Assembly: GCA_905182995.1 (NCBI GenBank)
Contig: CAJJDP010000159.1
Span: 186,001-250,000 of the forward strand
Reading direction: 5' to 3'
Length of the DNA stretch: 64,000 nucleotides
Source: Paramecium octaurelia
Taxonomy: Eukaryota > Ciliophora > Oligohymenophorea > Peniculida > Parameciidae
Under the pieces are notes generated by a model. The model ran no database searches. It was not told the DNA's origin and saw only the letters and a program-made list of their open reading frames with translations. This document shows positions 1 through 12,811 of the stretch, in pieces. The position numbers were made by a program, and so were the translations under genes. Numbering within the stretch: position 1 is the stretch's first letter; every line of letters starts with the position of its first letter.

Positions 1-816
1 TTAAGGTATTAAGAATGCTGATTGTTCTTCGTCTCATTAGAATATTTAAGTTTTCCACTTTCTCTCTGGGAGTCAAGGTATGTGATTGATAAGTAGAATA
101 GATATTAATAAGAGGACTATCAGAAAGCATGCAAGCACTTTCATTGCTCCTATTTTTCACCATGATATGTATTGATTTATTCAAACTACTGAGGTGTGAT
201 ATTGATATCTAGTTTTATGTACTTCGCTGAGAAAGAGTTTGTGGATGATAGTCAAATCTAAAATATCCCTTAAGCAATCTGGTGGGCAATCATAACAATA
301 ACAACTGTAGGGTATGGAGATTATGTTCCCAAATCTTTACTCGGAAAATTTATTGGAGTCTTGAGTCTAATTTTTGGAGTATTATTACTTTCACTTCCCG
401 TAGCCATTATTGGAAATAAATTCTAAGAGATTTATTTGTAAAACAAGAAGGAAGAAACCAAAAGAGCCAGAAAGAATGCAAAGGTGAAAATGAATAACTA
501 AAAATTAGACTCATTACAATTCAATTTAGAATTAGAATGAAAAAGAAATATACAGAATAATATTAAAATTAAATGAGTTGGAGTAAGTGAATGAAAGAAT
601 CGAGCAATGTTTGAAAGATAATCAATTTCTATATAGAAGTAACTCAGTCATAGCATATTTGTAGGTATATCTAGAGATGCTTAGAGCATGATAGATAAGA
701 TTGAAATCAATAGAGAAAACGGTAAGAGCAAGAGCAAACAGAAGGAAAGGCTGAGTACCCAAGAAAGAATAATAAAGATTAGAGAAGAAATTCTAAATAG
801 TAGAAAAAATAGATGA
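1..816 (+). CDS. Voltage-gated-type K+ channel, C-terminal part (5' end outside window)
   Basis: The visible protein holds the end of the membrane domain of a tetrameric K+ channel: an S5-like helix ending in [18 protein letters not shown], a pore helix (AIWWAIITI), the selectivity filter [10 protein letters not shown] and an S6 helix ([19 protein letters not shown]), then a charged cytoplasmic tail. TTVGYGD is the K+ filter signature; SLPVAII with a following aromatic/basic stretch is typical of Kv S6. Short introns are needed at 78-101 and 169-193 and, in the tail, probably at 484-508 and 665-684. Without the tail introns the protein would stop at 540. S1-S4 lie upstream of the window, so voltage sensing cannot be confirmed. 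Paramecium has many K+ channel paralogues controlling membrane excitability and ciliary beating. Identity as a K+ channel is secure; the last 90 or so residues are less sure. Confidence 0.85.
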
Positions 817-861
817 ATTTTGATTACATTATTTTTAATTTGTTTATATTGATAAAATTCA

Positions 862-2222
862 TCAAGGATTATTATTCTGAGGCGTGTCTTGGATATTATT
901 CTAATTCTATTTCTTCTTATTTGGCACTGATATGAAGGCTTCATTGTACAATATTTATAACTTTTCTTACCTAGAAGAAGCTTGTATCTAAGCCTCTTGT
1001 TCATTTTGATCAGCATCATATTCAGAATCATCATCACATGTGAATATCTTGGTGTATCTGGTATCTGTTCTAGTATCTCCAGGTTTGATGAAATGACCTC
1101 TGAATTTTCGGTATTCTTTCTCATTCTTGTTATTAGCCTTGCCAGAATTGATTTTGGCATAAACCTTTTAGCAATGCTTAGGGATGAAGTCAAATTGTAA
1201 ATTATTGAGTTCAATTCTTTTGTTTTGTCTTTAATCATCCACTTCTGAAGGATCAACACTGCATTGCGAACTCTTTGGTTTTGATTTTCTCGTACTTGAT
1301 TTAAGCAACAAAGAGAACTCTTCCTCTTAGATTTATGTCAATGTGCATTCATTAAACCATTAATATTTTTAGAACCAGTCATTCTCCAAGATCAGATTCT
1401 TATACACCAATGTTTCCTTATTTTTTTTGATGTTTCTGAGCACCAAAGGATGAGATACCATTGTATCATTTGTACATTGTTCCACACTGATTTTCCTTAG
1501 GATGTCCAAGTATTCTACATAAAACATCAATTTCCTGTATTAGTTTCTGTTGATTACTTTCATATATGATTGATATCTGTCCACTCTGTCTGCTTAAAAT
1601 ACTCGAGCATGCATCAAATATAATCTTTCACATATCTCCGATGCTTCTATTAATTATTAACAGAGATATTGTTCGAATGGATCCAACCCTTTATTCTTCT
1701 GTTTGAATCCCTCTGAATTCAAAGTGTCTTTGGCTCTGAGTAGTATATATATGCTCAAATGTGATAATTTTAATCTGAATTCTGCATCTTTTTTTCCACA
1801 TCTCCTATGTTTCCTTTCCTTTGCAAACACTTCATCAATTGATTGGATTGCCTATTTTATATGTTGTGAAGAGATTCTACAAAATCTTCCCTTGTATAAT
1901 CTAAAAATTCAATTTAATTTACTTACTTAATTCCTGTTAATTAATAGAAATCGTTTAAGCCTTATCTTTTGACTCCTCTGGATTTGATATCACTTTCTAT
2001 TAGTTAGATTTGTTATTCTTTTGTAAAATTCTCTGAATATCCTGTTAATTATTCCCAACGATATCGAAGTGTATTGGCTTTCTGCACTTTTTCTCCTGTT
2101 TGTAATTCAAACTTCCTTGCTACTTAAGTCCAACTTGTGCAATTCTTGCCTCCAAATGCATCCACAATGGCCAAGAACTCCTTGTCGAATTTCTAATCTT
2201 GTTTATGGTACCTTGAACTCAT
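862..2222 (-). CDS. SANT/Myb-like unnamed protein (family A, copy 1)
   Basis: 443 residues from ATG at 2222 to TGA at 862-864, with one 29-nt intron at 1852-1880. The N-terminus (about residues 12-60, including FLAIVDAFGGKNCTSWTQVA and then LRYRWEQL) looks like a divergent SANT/Myb helix-turn-helix. The middle (about 125-235) is helical (LSIYILLRAKDTL, ICERLYLMHARVFQADRVD, QYRKLMFYVEYLDI). The C-terminal 200 residues are polar and low in complexity with basic and acidic patches. The same order of N-terminal block and helical middle recurs in the gene at 35173-36243, so these are diverged paralogues. I do not recognise a named family. A nuclear or chromatin role is inference from the SANT-like start only. 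Confidence 0.75.
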
Positions 2223-2282
2223 TTACAATTAAAATTCTAATTAAACTAAGCCATTTTTGACCAATTTAAAAAATCTTATAAA

Positions 2283-3711
2283 CTTGTATTCCAACGGTTA
2301 TATAATCTTGATATTAATTGTAAGATTAAAAATACCAAGGTTTTTTTAAATAAAATCAATTGAAAAAATGTATCATATAAATTATAACATATAACCTTAA
2401 AAGATATATGGTAAATATCTATCATTTCTTATCGACGAAGATTGCCTTCTTTTGTTTAAACAATTCCTTCAGATCAATCTTCGACTTGGATGAAATTTCA
2501 CTATTCTATATAAGGGCTCCTTGACATTCAAATCTCTATTGAGATGAATAAGCATTTTTACAGGAGTAGTCCTTCTCACATTTTACATAGTATCTAATCG
2601 ATTTATCATTTCCATATGTTAAGTAAGTAGTGGTCTGTCCTTAAATGTGAACCTAGACTCCAAAGGAAGACCCAACATGTTCATTAATTACAATAGGCGA
2701 TTAGTTTGCATTGGCAATGCTGAATATTAGAGTTTAGAGGTTCTCTGATTCCGATGCTGCGATTATTTCTGTATTGCTCAGAAAACAAGCTGTCAGTAAA
2801 CAAGTATCAGGGATGTCTTTGGTGTAAATGACTTCATTTGTATTTAAGTTGACTATGTTCAGTAAATTCTTGAATCCTAGAATGATTTTCGTATAATCCT
2901 GAGATATCTTCACTGATCGCAATTCGTTTTTGTCTAAAACAATGGGAGACTTAATCTTCTCTCCATCGAAATTCCAAAAGAATATACTTCCCTTGAAATC
3001 AGTTGTCAATATCATTTTATCAGTTGTTTCAATGGCCTAAGAAAAATGCGATCTTTTGGACTAAAGTAATGAAAATCTAATCTTCTTATTCATGATGGGC
3101 AATACTGATACCTGAGTATCTTCTGACCAATACACTTACTAATTGGGAAAAACTGCTAAAACCTTAGAAGTCTTCTAAATTCTAGCCATGTATTCTACAA
3201 GTTCTACGTTGTCTAAGTCCCATAAAGACATTGAATTGAGTTACTATAATATATAATAGGTCTCATCTGGGGAGACAAAAAATGATTGGATAGGGTTGTC
3301 AAGAGTCACTTCTTTCAATAGGTTATTCTATGAATCCCATAACTTAAGTGTCCAATCATCCCCTGCAGTAAATAACATATTCTTAGAGTTCAACCATTAA
3401 ATCTTTTTAACTTAGCCCTAATGAGCAGTGAATGCCTATTGATGATTGTAAGAAACGTCGAAGATTATTACTAATCCATTCCTCAGTCCAGCATATACAA
3501 AATTCTTATTCTGATCGTATCCAATAGATGACAAGGAATCAATCGGAGAAATTTTCTTTATCAATTTAGTCTTCTGATGGACATTCCAAATCTCAATAAT
3601 ATCACCTCCACAATAGATATTATCATTGCAAACAAAAATATCAACAATTCTCTAATCTCCACTTATTACTTCATCTCTGACCAAGAAATCCGAAAATTTC
3701 CATATCTGTAT
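2283..3711. repeat. Direct repeat, copy 1 (identical to 3713-5141)
   Basis: Every line I compared is identical to 3713-5141 at an offset of 1430, and the two copies are separated only by a single N at 3712. Copy 1 carries the 3' end of the NACHT-WD40 gene on the minus strand, from the TGA at 2422-2424 to an abrupt break at 3711. Exact identity, the one-base N spacer, and the fact that copy 1 ends at the very base where copy 2 continues into the complete gene all point to two contigs joined without merging their overlap. Confidence 0.95.
2422..3711 (-). pseudogene. Duplicate 3' end of the NACHT-WD40 gene (likely assembly artefact)
   Basis: This repeats the last 430 or so codons of the gene at 3852-12674, with the same TGA (2422-2424) and the same WD40 repeats. 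It has no start and breaks at the N. If the join is an artefact, this is simply the same locus seen twice, and the real gene lies about 200 bp from the SANT-like gene at 862-2222. If the duplication is real, it would be a 5'-truncated pseudogene. Confidence 0.85.
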
Positions 3712-3712
3712 N
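3712..3712. other. Single ambiguous base (N) at a probable contig join
   Basis: This is the only N in the window. It sits exactly between the two identical 1429-bp copies, which marks it as a scaffold join rather than an uncertain base call. Confidence 0.9.
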
Positions 3713-5141
3713 CTTGTATTCCAACGGTTATATAATCTTGATATTAATTGTAAGATTAAAAATACCAAGGTTTTTTTAAATAAAATCAATTGAAAAAATG
3801 TATCATATAAATTATAACATATAACCTTAAAAGATATATGGTAAATATCTATCATTTCTTATCGACGAAGATTGCCTTCTTTTGTTTAAACAATTCCTTC
3901 AGATCAATCTTCGACTTGGATGAAATTTCACTATTCTATATAAGGGCTCCTTGACATTCAAATCTCTATTGAGATGAATAAGCATTTTTACAGGAGTAGT
4001 CCTTCTCACATTTTACATAGTATCTAATCGATTTATCATTTCCATATGTTAAGTAAGTAGTGGTCTGTCCTTAAATGTGAACCTAGACTCCAAAGGAAGA
4101 CCCAACATGTTCATTAATTACAATAGGCGATTAGTTTGCATTGGCAATGCTGAATATTAGAGTTTAGAGGTTCTCTGATTCCGATGCTGCGATTATTTCT
4201 GTATTGCTCAGAAAACAAGCTGTCAGTAAACAAGTATCAGGGATGTCTTTGGTGTAAATGACTTCATTTGTATTTAAGTTGACTATGTTCAGTAAATTCT
4301 TGAATCCTAGAATGATTTTCGTATAATCCTGAGATATCTTCACTGATCGCAATTCGTTTTTGTCTAAAACAATGGGAGACTTAATCTTCTCTCCATCGAA
4401 ATTCCAAAAGAATATACTTCCCTTGAAATCAGTTGTCAATATCATTTTATCAGTTGTTTCAATGGCCTAAGAAAAATGCGATCTTTTGGACTAAAGTAAT
4501 GAAAATCTAATCTTCTTATTCATGATGGGCAATACTGATACCTGAGTATCTTCTGACCAATACACTTACTAATTGGGAAAAACTGCTAAAACCTTAGAAG
4601 TCTTCTAAATTCTAGCCATGTATTCTACAAGTTCTACGTTGTCTAAGTCCCATAAAGACATTGAATTGAGTTACTATAATATATAATAGGTCTCATCTGG
4701 GGAGACAAAAAATGATTGGATAGGGTTGTCAAGAGTCACTTCTTTCAATAGGTTATTCTATGAATCCCATAACTTAAGTGTCCAATCATCCCCTGCAGTA
4801 AATAACATATTCTTAGAGTTCAACCATTAAATCTTTTTAACTTAGCCCTAATGAGCAGTGAATGCCTATTGATGATTGTAAGAAACGTCGAAGATTATTA
4901 CTAATCCATTCCTCAGTCCAGCATATACAAAATTCTTATTCTGATCGTATCCAATAGATGACAAGGAATCAATCGGAGAAATTTTCTTTATCAATTTAGT
5001 CTTCTGATGGACATTCCAAATCTCAATAATATCACCTCCACAATAGATATTATCATTGCAAACAAAAATATCAACAATTCTCTAATCTCCACTTATTACT
5101 TCATCTCTGACCAAGAAATCCGAAAATTTCCATATCTGTAT
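3713..5141. repeat. Direct repeat, copy 2 (within the intact NACHT-WD40 gene)
   Basis: This is the second copy of the 1429-bp repeat. Unlike copy 1 it runs on without a break into the upstream codons of the NACHT-WD40 gene (5142 onward), so it is the copy in true context on that side. Confidence 0.95.
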
Positions 5142-8100
5142 CTTGTAATCAGTGACTGTTAGAAAATATTTGTGATTAATAGTTTTGATAATTTCTAATG
5201 GTTTATTTTAAGAAACAATCCTCTAAAAAGATTGCCCATTCCATTAAATAATCAAGAGGATTCCCTTGTCAGTTCCAATCAACTTGTTTTAGTTATCAAA
5301 ACTAGACTCCAATGCACTTATTTTCTAATCCCTCAAAAAGTAATATACTAAGTTGTAACACCTTACCGTATCCACCTATAGATCTTTAGACTGATTCAAT
5401 ATGTCCTTACACTCATATCCAAGCATCTACCTTTTCTCCTTCTCTTGTTCATCATAATCATAGAGTAAGTAATACTCTGGGTAATTATTATTAAACCATA
5501 ATTGAGCAGTCTCTTCATTAGTTTGACTCAAGATTCTATATTCATTATTAAACAATATTATTTTTATATCTAGAATTTCAGATCCATAATGTTTAATCTC
5601 CTATAAGAACTTGAATTTTTAGAAATCCCAAAGGTATATGAATCCATCTTAGCTACCTGAACATAATATTTGTTAATCCTTCGATATAGATAAAGCAGTA
5701 ATGGTCTATGTATGTTTAACTAGATTCTGATCTTATTGGCCAGTCTAAGTATTCCAAACTTTGATTGTTTTGTCAAACGATCCTGAGATGATGAATTTGC
5801 CATCAGGTGAAAATATGGCACAAGATATTTTCTAACTATGTCCCTTTTCTTAATCCAATTTAGAATCCGAACTCTCTAAGTCCCACATTTATATTAAACC
5901 ATCAGAAAATCCTGTCAATGCTAATGATGTATCAGTTATTTAACTCAAAGCAAGTACTTTTGGCTTCAAATAAAATGAAGTTTGACTGATCTATGATTTT
6001 TATTGTGTATTCCACAATCTTATTGTTCTATCCCAAGAACAGGAAACCAATTGTTTTCCATCTCTTGAAAACTATAACTGTGACACATAATCTTTATGAC
6101 CTTCCAAACCGAAAAATGAATCTATTTAATTCACCTAAAATACATGGATTTCACCTTAATAACCTCCTATGGCAATCAACGTATTATCCTTATTGATATC
6201 TAAACAAGTCATTCTTTGCAATCTTGATTCGTGAGTCTCAACCTTTTTATCAGTAGGATTGCAAATAGAGAATGTGTTAGTATAATGCTAAAATACAACA
6301 ATTTTCGCACATTTTACAGCAACTACATGTTCATCAATCAGAGAAGTAAACTAATCAGGAGTTACAAGAACGTCAGGCAATAATTTAATGGTTACTTTTT
6401 ATGATTCTCTTCTCTATATAATTGAACTTGTCTAATTTTATTAGCTTATTTGACTTTATTAATTTATTTAACTTTATTGAACTTCCTTATCATCTCCCTT
6501 CGCATTCTAACGCTTAGGATTTATTTTTGAATTAGGAGCACTAGCATTTACCTTTGACTTATTATCAACCTATTATTTTAATTGGGTTTCAATTTCTTAA
6601 TATTCTATTGTTATCTAAAGTTGATCAGCCCCATCTGATCCTCCCAAAATTATCGATTTATCGTCTGGGCTAAATGTAATGCATAATTTATAACATGAGA
6701 AGCATTCCCCATATATAAATTTCTATATTGGATTGTTTCTAAGTATATCAAATAACAATAGTTCATTATTGTTCATTAATGCTAAAAACTATTCGTTGTT
6801 TGATAAGACTGCTAATTTTGGTTTGAATTCAAACTTTAATTGATTTTCTTCTTATAATTTATATAAATTGTATTGCTTAACTGATTAGTCATCTATTGCA
6901 AGAAAGAGTTCTCTACTCTTTATGTAAGTGATTTAATCAATTGAGGTTAGTTTTGATTCTATTCTTGGTAATTCATCTACTTAAATCTCTTACCAAAAAA
7001 CATCATTAATTTTCGATTGATTTAAATTAACTCTTGATAATTTGACTTTACTAAATACTGATGAAGTAAAATTGCAATTAAAGAAGTTAGCATTATTTAA
7101 ACTAATTTCCTTAATTCTTATCTCTGAAAAATCTTATCCTATAAATGATTGTCCCATTTAATTGAGAATATAGAAACTATTTGAACTTCCTACTTCTAGT
7201 TCCTTAGTCATTTTAGAACAATTAATTAAATTCATCAATTTCTATTTGATTTCTTCATTAAATTTGATTTTATCAATTATAAATTTAATTGGCCCTTGCA
7301 TATAATCCAAATCCCATGATTTTTTAAAGAAATTATATTTTAATAAATCTGCTTTCTCTTCTTGTTTGATGTTAGCATACTTACCTTATACTTCAAGAGT
7401 CATCCTAGTAATAAGTTCAATAAACCATTTGGCTACTAAGAATTCCTAAAGCGATTTATGATTAAATGAATAGATGCCACTCTTTTATTTAATAGGAATG
7501 CACTTCCTAAATAATCTTTTGTAAACACCCTCTTTCTCATCATCATTAAAAAACTTATCTTTCCAATCAATTTGTTTCTTTTTAAATATCAAACCACTAG
7601 GCTGAAATTGGACCTAACTCAAATTATTAAAAGTCATTTTATTAGCTAATTTATGTGCAAACTCCCATAATTCGTTACCCATAGCATCATACTCTATTTA
7701 TTCTCCAGCTTCTCTCAACTTATTGATTTGTCTTTTAAAATAATGCTCAAAAAACTCAACGTAAAAGTCATATGTAGATAAGGGTTCCTAAACTAAAGCC
7801 GACTTAATTATGGCTAAATTTGAATGATGCTCAAAATAGTATTGAATTTTCTTCTCCTATTCACTGATCTAGAATTCTTACACAAATTCAGTGATGAATT
7901 ATTAATTACCTAGAATTCTTTACCACTCATCCAAGGCCTGTTTCTAAATTGTATCCCCTTTCTTGCTCAAATATATGTACTTTCTAATGAAATTCTCCTT
8001 TATATTATTTATTTCCTATCTTTATTTTACTATATAAGGTAGTACAGCCATAACTATCTCTACCATAAAAGGAGTTTCCATAAGAGATTCTAACTTCATC

Positions 8101-11100
8101 AATCTAATAAAATTTTAATAATGCCAACTTGACCATATTTCAATCAACATCTATTGGACGGTTTTTAGATGCTCATTTGGCACAAACTACTTGCACTTTT
8201 ACAAAAGAGCACTTATAATTTCATTACTCAACATCTATTGTTTGTTTTATCGAAAATTCAAAATTCCGACTTATTTGACCAATTCATTATAGAAATTTTC
8301 GAATTCTTGATAATTCTAATCTTGGTATGCACCAAAATAGAAGTCTTTGATGACTCTCTTCACACACAATTGAGTATACTCATCTATGTACTGTTGAATC
8401 TGACCCTCAGTGAATTTCAATAGTCTCACTTCCTTGTAGTATTTGATCTAATTTGATTCCGAAAAGAACCAAGTACAATACCCATTTACAGTGAATATTT
8501 CAGATCTTGAAGTAGTTATTACTTTAGGATATTTGTTTTTATCTGAAATGCATCTCCATTTACTGATTTTATTGGAAGCATTTAGATTTAATCCAATATA
8601 TTATTATTTTAATTCGTCATAACTATCTAGAATTATTATTAATCTGTATTGTTTTGTTTCTATTGCTTCCTTTAGTTCTTCCACCTATCTCTCACTAAAC
8701 CTATAATTATCTGACCTTAAAGTCTCTTCAATAGCACAATAAATTGGATCTTTCAACTAAGGCAAAGAAACAAATATAGGTATAAGAGGAACATAATCTG
8801 ATTAATTTTTATTTTTCTAATAAACAATCCAAAGGAACTCCTCGATTTTTCTGGCAGCTGTACTTTTACCTGATCCTGCTTATCCGTGTATCAATAAGGA
8901 ATCTTTTTATTGTTTCCAAATAAATTCATTTATCTCCCCATTCCCAAAGAGATCTTCTGTAAATAAAACGGATTCTGAATCTTCAAAGCCCTCTTCCAAA
9001 TTCTTTTCCTTCGTTTAAATCTGAATGTAGACATTATCAGAATTATGAATTAATCTTTATTACAAGACTCGCTGCATTCTCATTTCTAGAAGTTCCTTCA
9101 CTGACCGTCCCTTCAGATACTTAATATCTTTATTGATATTCTCCATCAATTCTTATAATTGTTATATTTAGCTCTCGATTCTCAATAAATCTTATTTAAG
9201 ATCTTGCATAAACAACACTGTTATTCCTAATTAGTTTCCAATATTCTAAACATTCTCCAAAATACCTTAAATCTCCTTTTCCAATTTGGCATACTCCTTT
9301 TTTAATTAGTTCTTCTTCATAGGATCATCTTCAACTGTTAATTGTTAAGCAACAATATTTAATTCTTTTAGCTTATCTTTTATTTTATTTTAAATCTATT
9401 GTTCTTAACTTGGCCAAAACTTACTAATCAAAATAGAAGTATCCCCCTTTTAACCCTCAAATAACACTTTAATTCTTTTATCAGTCTCAAAAACCTACAA
9501 TTTCACTAACAATCCTGAACTAAAGTTAATTGCCAATTGTGACAAACTGAACGGTCTCATTTATTATAATTCGAATATTATGACTTGTCTGATCCTCCAT
9601 TTATTCTAACTTAATATATCCATAAGTTATTCTTTGATATTATCTATTTTCTCCTCTAAAAAATTAGACTCCACTTCTTCCGTGTCAATTTAACTTAAAA
9701 TAAATATGATTTATGACTATACATCCCTTTGATACCGATAATTTTATCTTTTTTATAATAGATTTTGAATGGTCTCATATTCAACTTTTAAATTTAAAGT
9801 ATTAATATCCAGCTTTGTCAATAGTGAATTTATGAAGCTCTAAGTTTCCTACAGCAAAGACTCATATTCTGGCGATTGTTAACTTAGTTTCTCCACAGTC
9901 TTTAGATTCTCAACTTGCAATAAGATTTCACTGCAAGTCGTTATGAATTATTTAACCTTATTCAAAGAAACTTCTTAATTTTACCTTATATCATCTAATT
10001 AATTAAAAATATCCTAATAAAATTAGACATCATCAGCTAGTTTATTATTAGTATCAATATTGAAGCTTGTGGGCTTCACTATTTCCAAATCAAGTAATTG
10101 TTAGAATTTCTTTTCTATATCAACTCTGAGCTTGCTAGCCACTTATTAATCATTTTTATTCAGAATATTCAATGAGACTAAGGACTCAAAAAAGAATAAC
10201 AACGATTCAAGGAATCGCTTCTTCTCTTGTATTTATTGATAGAACTCTTGATCTTTCTCCTTTAAAGCATTTCCAAAATTTAAAAACACTATACAAAAAG
10301 AGTCAAAATAAGAATTCAATTTTTAAACACACACTGAAATTTAGAAATTATTTGTTTGATTTTATTGAAATATCTATTATATTTCAGTTAATTGTTTTGA
10401 ATCTATTAATATTTAAACATCAGTTTTATTATCAACGTTCGATTCTTTTTCATACAATAGAAAGTCTGAGATCATTTTGATTGAACTTTAAATTTAATTG
10501 ACGTAATTTATAGTATCTTGGACTCTGGTTTCTATCATTTTCAGAATTTCTATATCAAAATTAACATCTTCTGGCCTTTTGATTTCTTTGAATAAATTCT
10601 TTATCAAAAGCTAACTAATATGATTAACGGAACTAAAATTTTCAATCAATAGAGTTTTTAACAGTTTTTCAAGGTTATTCATTAACTAAAGTTCTGCTGT
10701 TTTAAATTTCTAATTGCTTTCGCATTAAGTGTATTGCGTATATAAGAATCTAATTGACTAATGGAGAGATTCAAAAGGGATCATTTAATTACCATTCTAC
10801 ACTATTTGTTAATAAGATAAAGAATTCCTTTCAAATTTTTTGTCAGTACTAACAGTTTTTATTCTCGCTTATAAAACCAAATTCAATTCAAGATTCCAGT
10901 TTAAAGCTGCTTTTTCTTCTAATATCAATGATATTGCACTATTCAAACCCCTTAAAGAGTCCAAACTCAAAATTCTAGATTTACTTGAATCATATTGCAA
11001 TTTCTTTATTGCATCGATGAGACTTTTCACTATACTTTAATCATTTTATTTTTATTTAAATCCTTATAATTATACTTGAAAGTCTTTGGAATTAGAAGAC

Positions 11101-12674
11101 TTTTAAAACAGGTTGTCTATAACTACAACAAAGTGATCTTTTTGAAATGTCTCCTAAAATTTATCGTTTTAACTCTTAATAAGGCCATTTAAATATTATT
11201 CGATGTTTAATTACTAAATTTAGAAGTATTCTTCTATAATTTCATTGCCATCCTCTGAACTCGAAATAAGCACTTACACTAGTTTTTATAATCGTTGTAC
11301 ATTTTCTATTTCTGATAATAAATTTATTAAAGCTCTTTATTAATTTTTCAAAATTTTCTCAGCCTATTTTAACTTTGATTAATCAGTTAAATCATCTTAA
11401 TTTATTAGTTAATAAAATTCTACTAGTTCTTCCTATGTTTATTTGGCTACGTTGAGGAGTGATGAGATTTTGGCTGAAGAGATGGGCATAAGATTTTCTT
11501 ACTCCTTTTAAGAGTCTCTTTGAATTTATAATCTAGCGAAATATTGCTATTCCACATTCTGTAGTAAACCTTGGCCTTATAAAATCGTAGATTATAGGAG
11601 AGCTTGTCCTTGTAAAATTAATGAATTATCAAATAGTCTTTTTGTAATTTAATCGCTATTTATATGTTGATTCTTGATTGCAATGACATGTTTATTGTTT
11701 ATTATGGGAATAGAGTATTCTTTGAATGTGATTTGTTCATAGAGTTGTTAATCAATTTACATGTTCTCTAATGTAGGTTTGAAACAATACAATTAAGATA
11801 AGATTTATACCCATGTAAACCATATTTCCCAATCATTAGATTCTCTGATGATTTCACTATACACCTTCCCTAACTATCCAATAATCTATTTGGTTTCTCC
11901 TTTTCTTTCCATCTAATCCATAGAATCGAATTTTAAGGTCAATAAAGAGTAAATTAATTCCAACTTTTTCAATCTACAATATTTAATCCCTTGTTGATAT
12001 AGGTATGCTACGCCATTTTTTAAACTATCTATCAAATCATCATTTAATGAAAATGTTGCGATGGCTTTGAATGCACCTCCCAAAAATTTAACAAGAATGT
12101 CCTAACCTTCAGTTGAATTTGTTGGGGTAATGAAAATAATCGCTTAAATTACCAATATTTCATATTCAATGTGATTTTAGTAACGGGAAGAGTCACTCTC
12201 TATTTCCAATCTTTCACTTATTTGATCCATTTCATTTAAATATTACTACTATTTTGACAACTCCAAAAACCTGTCTTTATTTGTTGAAAAGAATGTAAAC
12301 ATTACCCAAGTTAATTAGGTTATGATTTATGAAGTGTATAGTGCAAATAATAGATTAGATTAGAGAAAGCTCTTGAAAGCCGGAAAAAGTTACTCTAAAC
12401 TCTCTAAGACTAAATCTATAACTTATTTTGTGTATTTTTAATTTTTTACCAAAAGCCAAATTGCTCTGGCATTCAACTAAAAAAAAGAAAAACTATTCAT
12501 TAAATTTGATTGCTAATCCAACACTAGAACAGCATTTTAGGCAATCTTAGTGGAGTGCAGTTTTATTTAATTAACCAAATCTGGTGGAATCTTTTATTCG
12601 AACAGTTTTGGTGCAGTGACATTTGACGAATCTTTAGTTGTTGAACTTCCACAACCTCCTCCTCTCAATAACAT
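3852..12674 (-). CDS. Giant STAND-type NACHT / pentapeptide / WD40 protein
   Basis: Start ATG 12672-12674 and stop TGA 3852-3854 are in one frame with no net intron shift, giving 2941 codons. The N-terminal 1200 or so residues are helical and Gln-rich. A P-loop NTPase follows: Walker A in QAGSGKSTAARK (codons near 8860-8880, residue about 1266) and a Walker B-like IIILDSYDE near residue 1345, as in NACHT/STAND ATPases. Next is a pentapeptide-like stretch (about 6990-7200) with ANFFNCNFTSSVF, and then many WD40 repeats to the end, for example DYKIQIWKFSDF. STAND proteins use the NTPase as a nucleotide-driven oligomerisation switch and the repeats as sensor or scaffold. This order resembles the fungal and ciliate NACHT-WD40 class. 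The ligand is unknown. The 3' end is duplicated at 2422-3711. Confidence 0.85.
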
Positions 12675-12811
12675 TTAAAGTTGTTAATTTAAATAATACC
12701 GAATTACACACACATATTTCAATTTAATTTATAAACAGAAATAAATTCATATCTAATTTGTTTGTTGTTACAATTAATAATATTAAGATAATCAATGAGA
12801 AATTAAATTAG

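Noticed and set aside
681-1259. 192-codon standard-code ORF on the minus strand with a hydrophobic end
   Set aside because: It is an out-of-frame shadow of the 862-2222 gene. The gene's own frame gives a coherent protein with TAA/TAG as Gln and a TGA stop; the shadow also overlaps the K+ channel tail.
10172-10480. 102-codon plus-strand ORF within the NACHT-WD40 gene
   Set aside because: The minus-strand frame is open right through, and the plus-strand peptide has no family or splice support.
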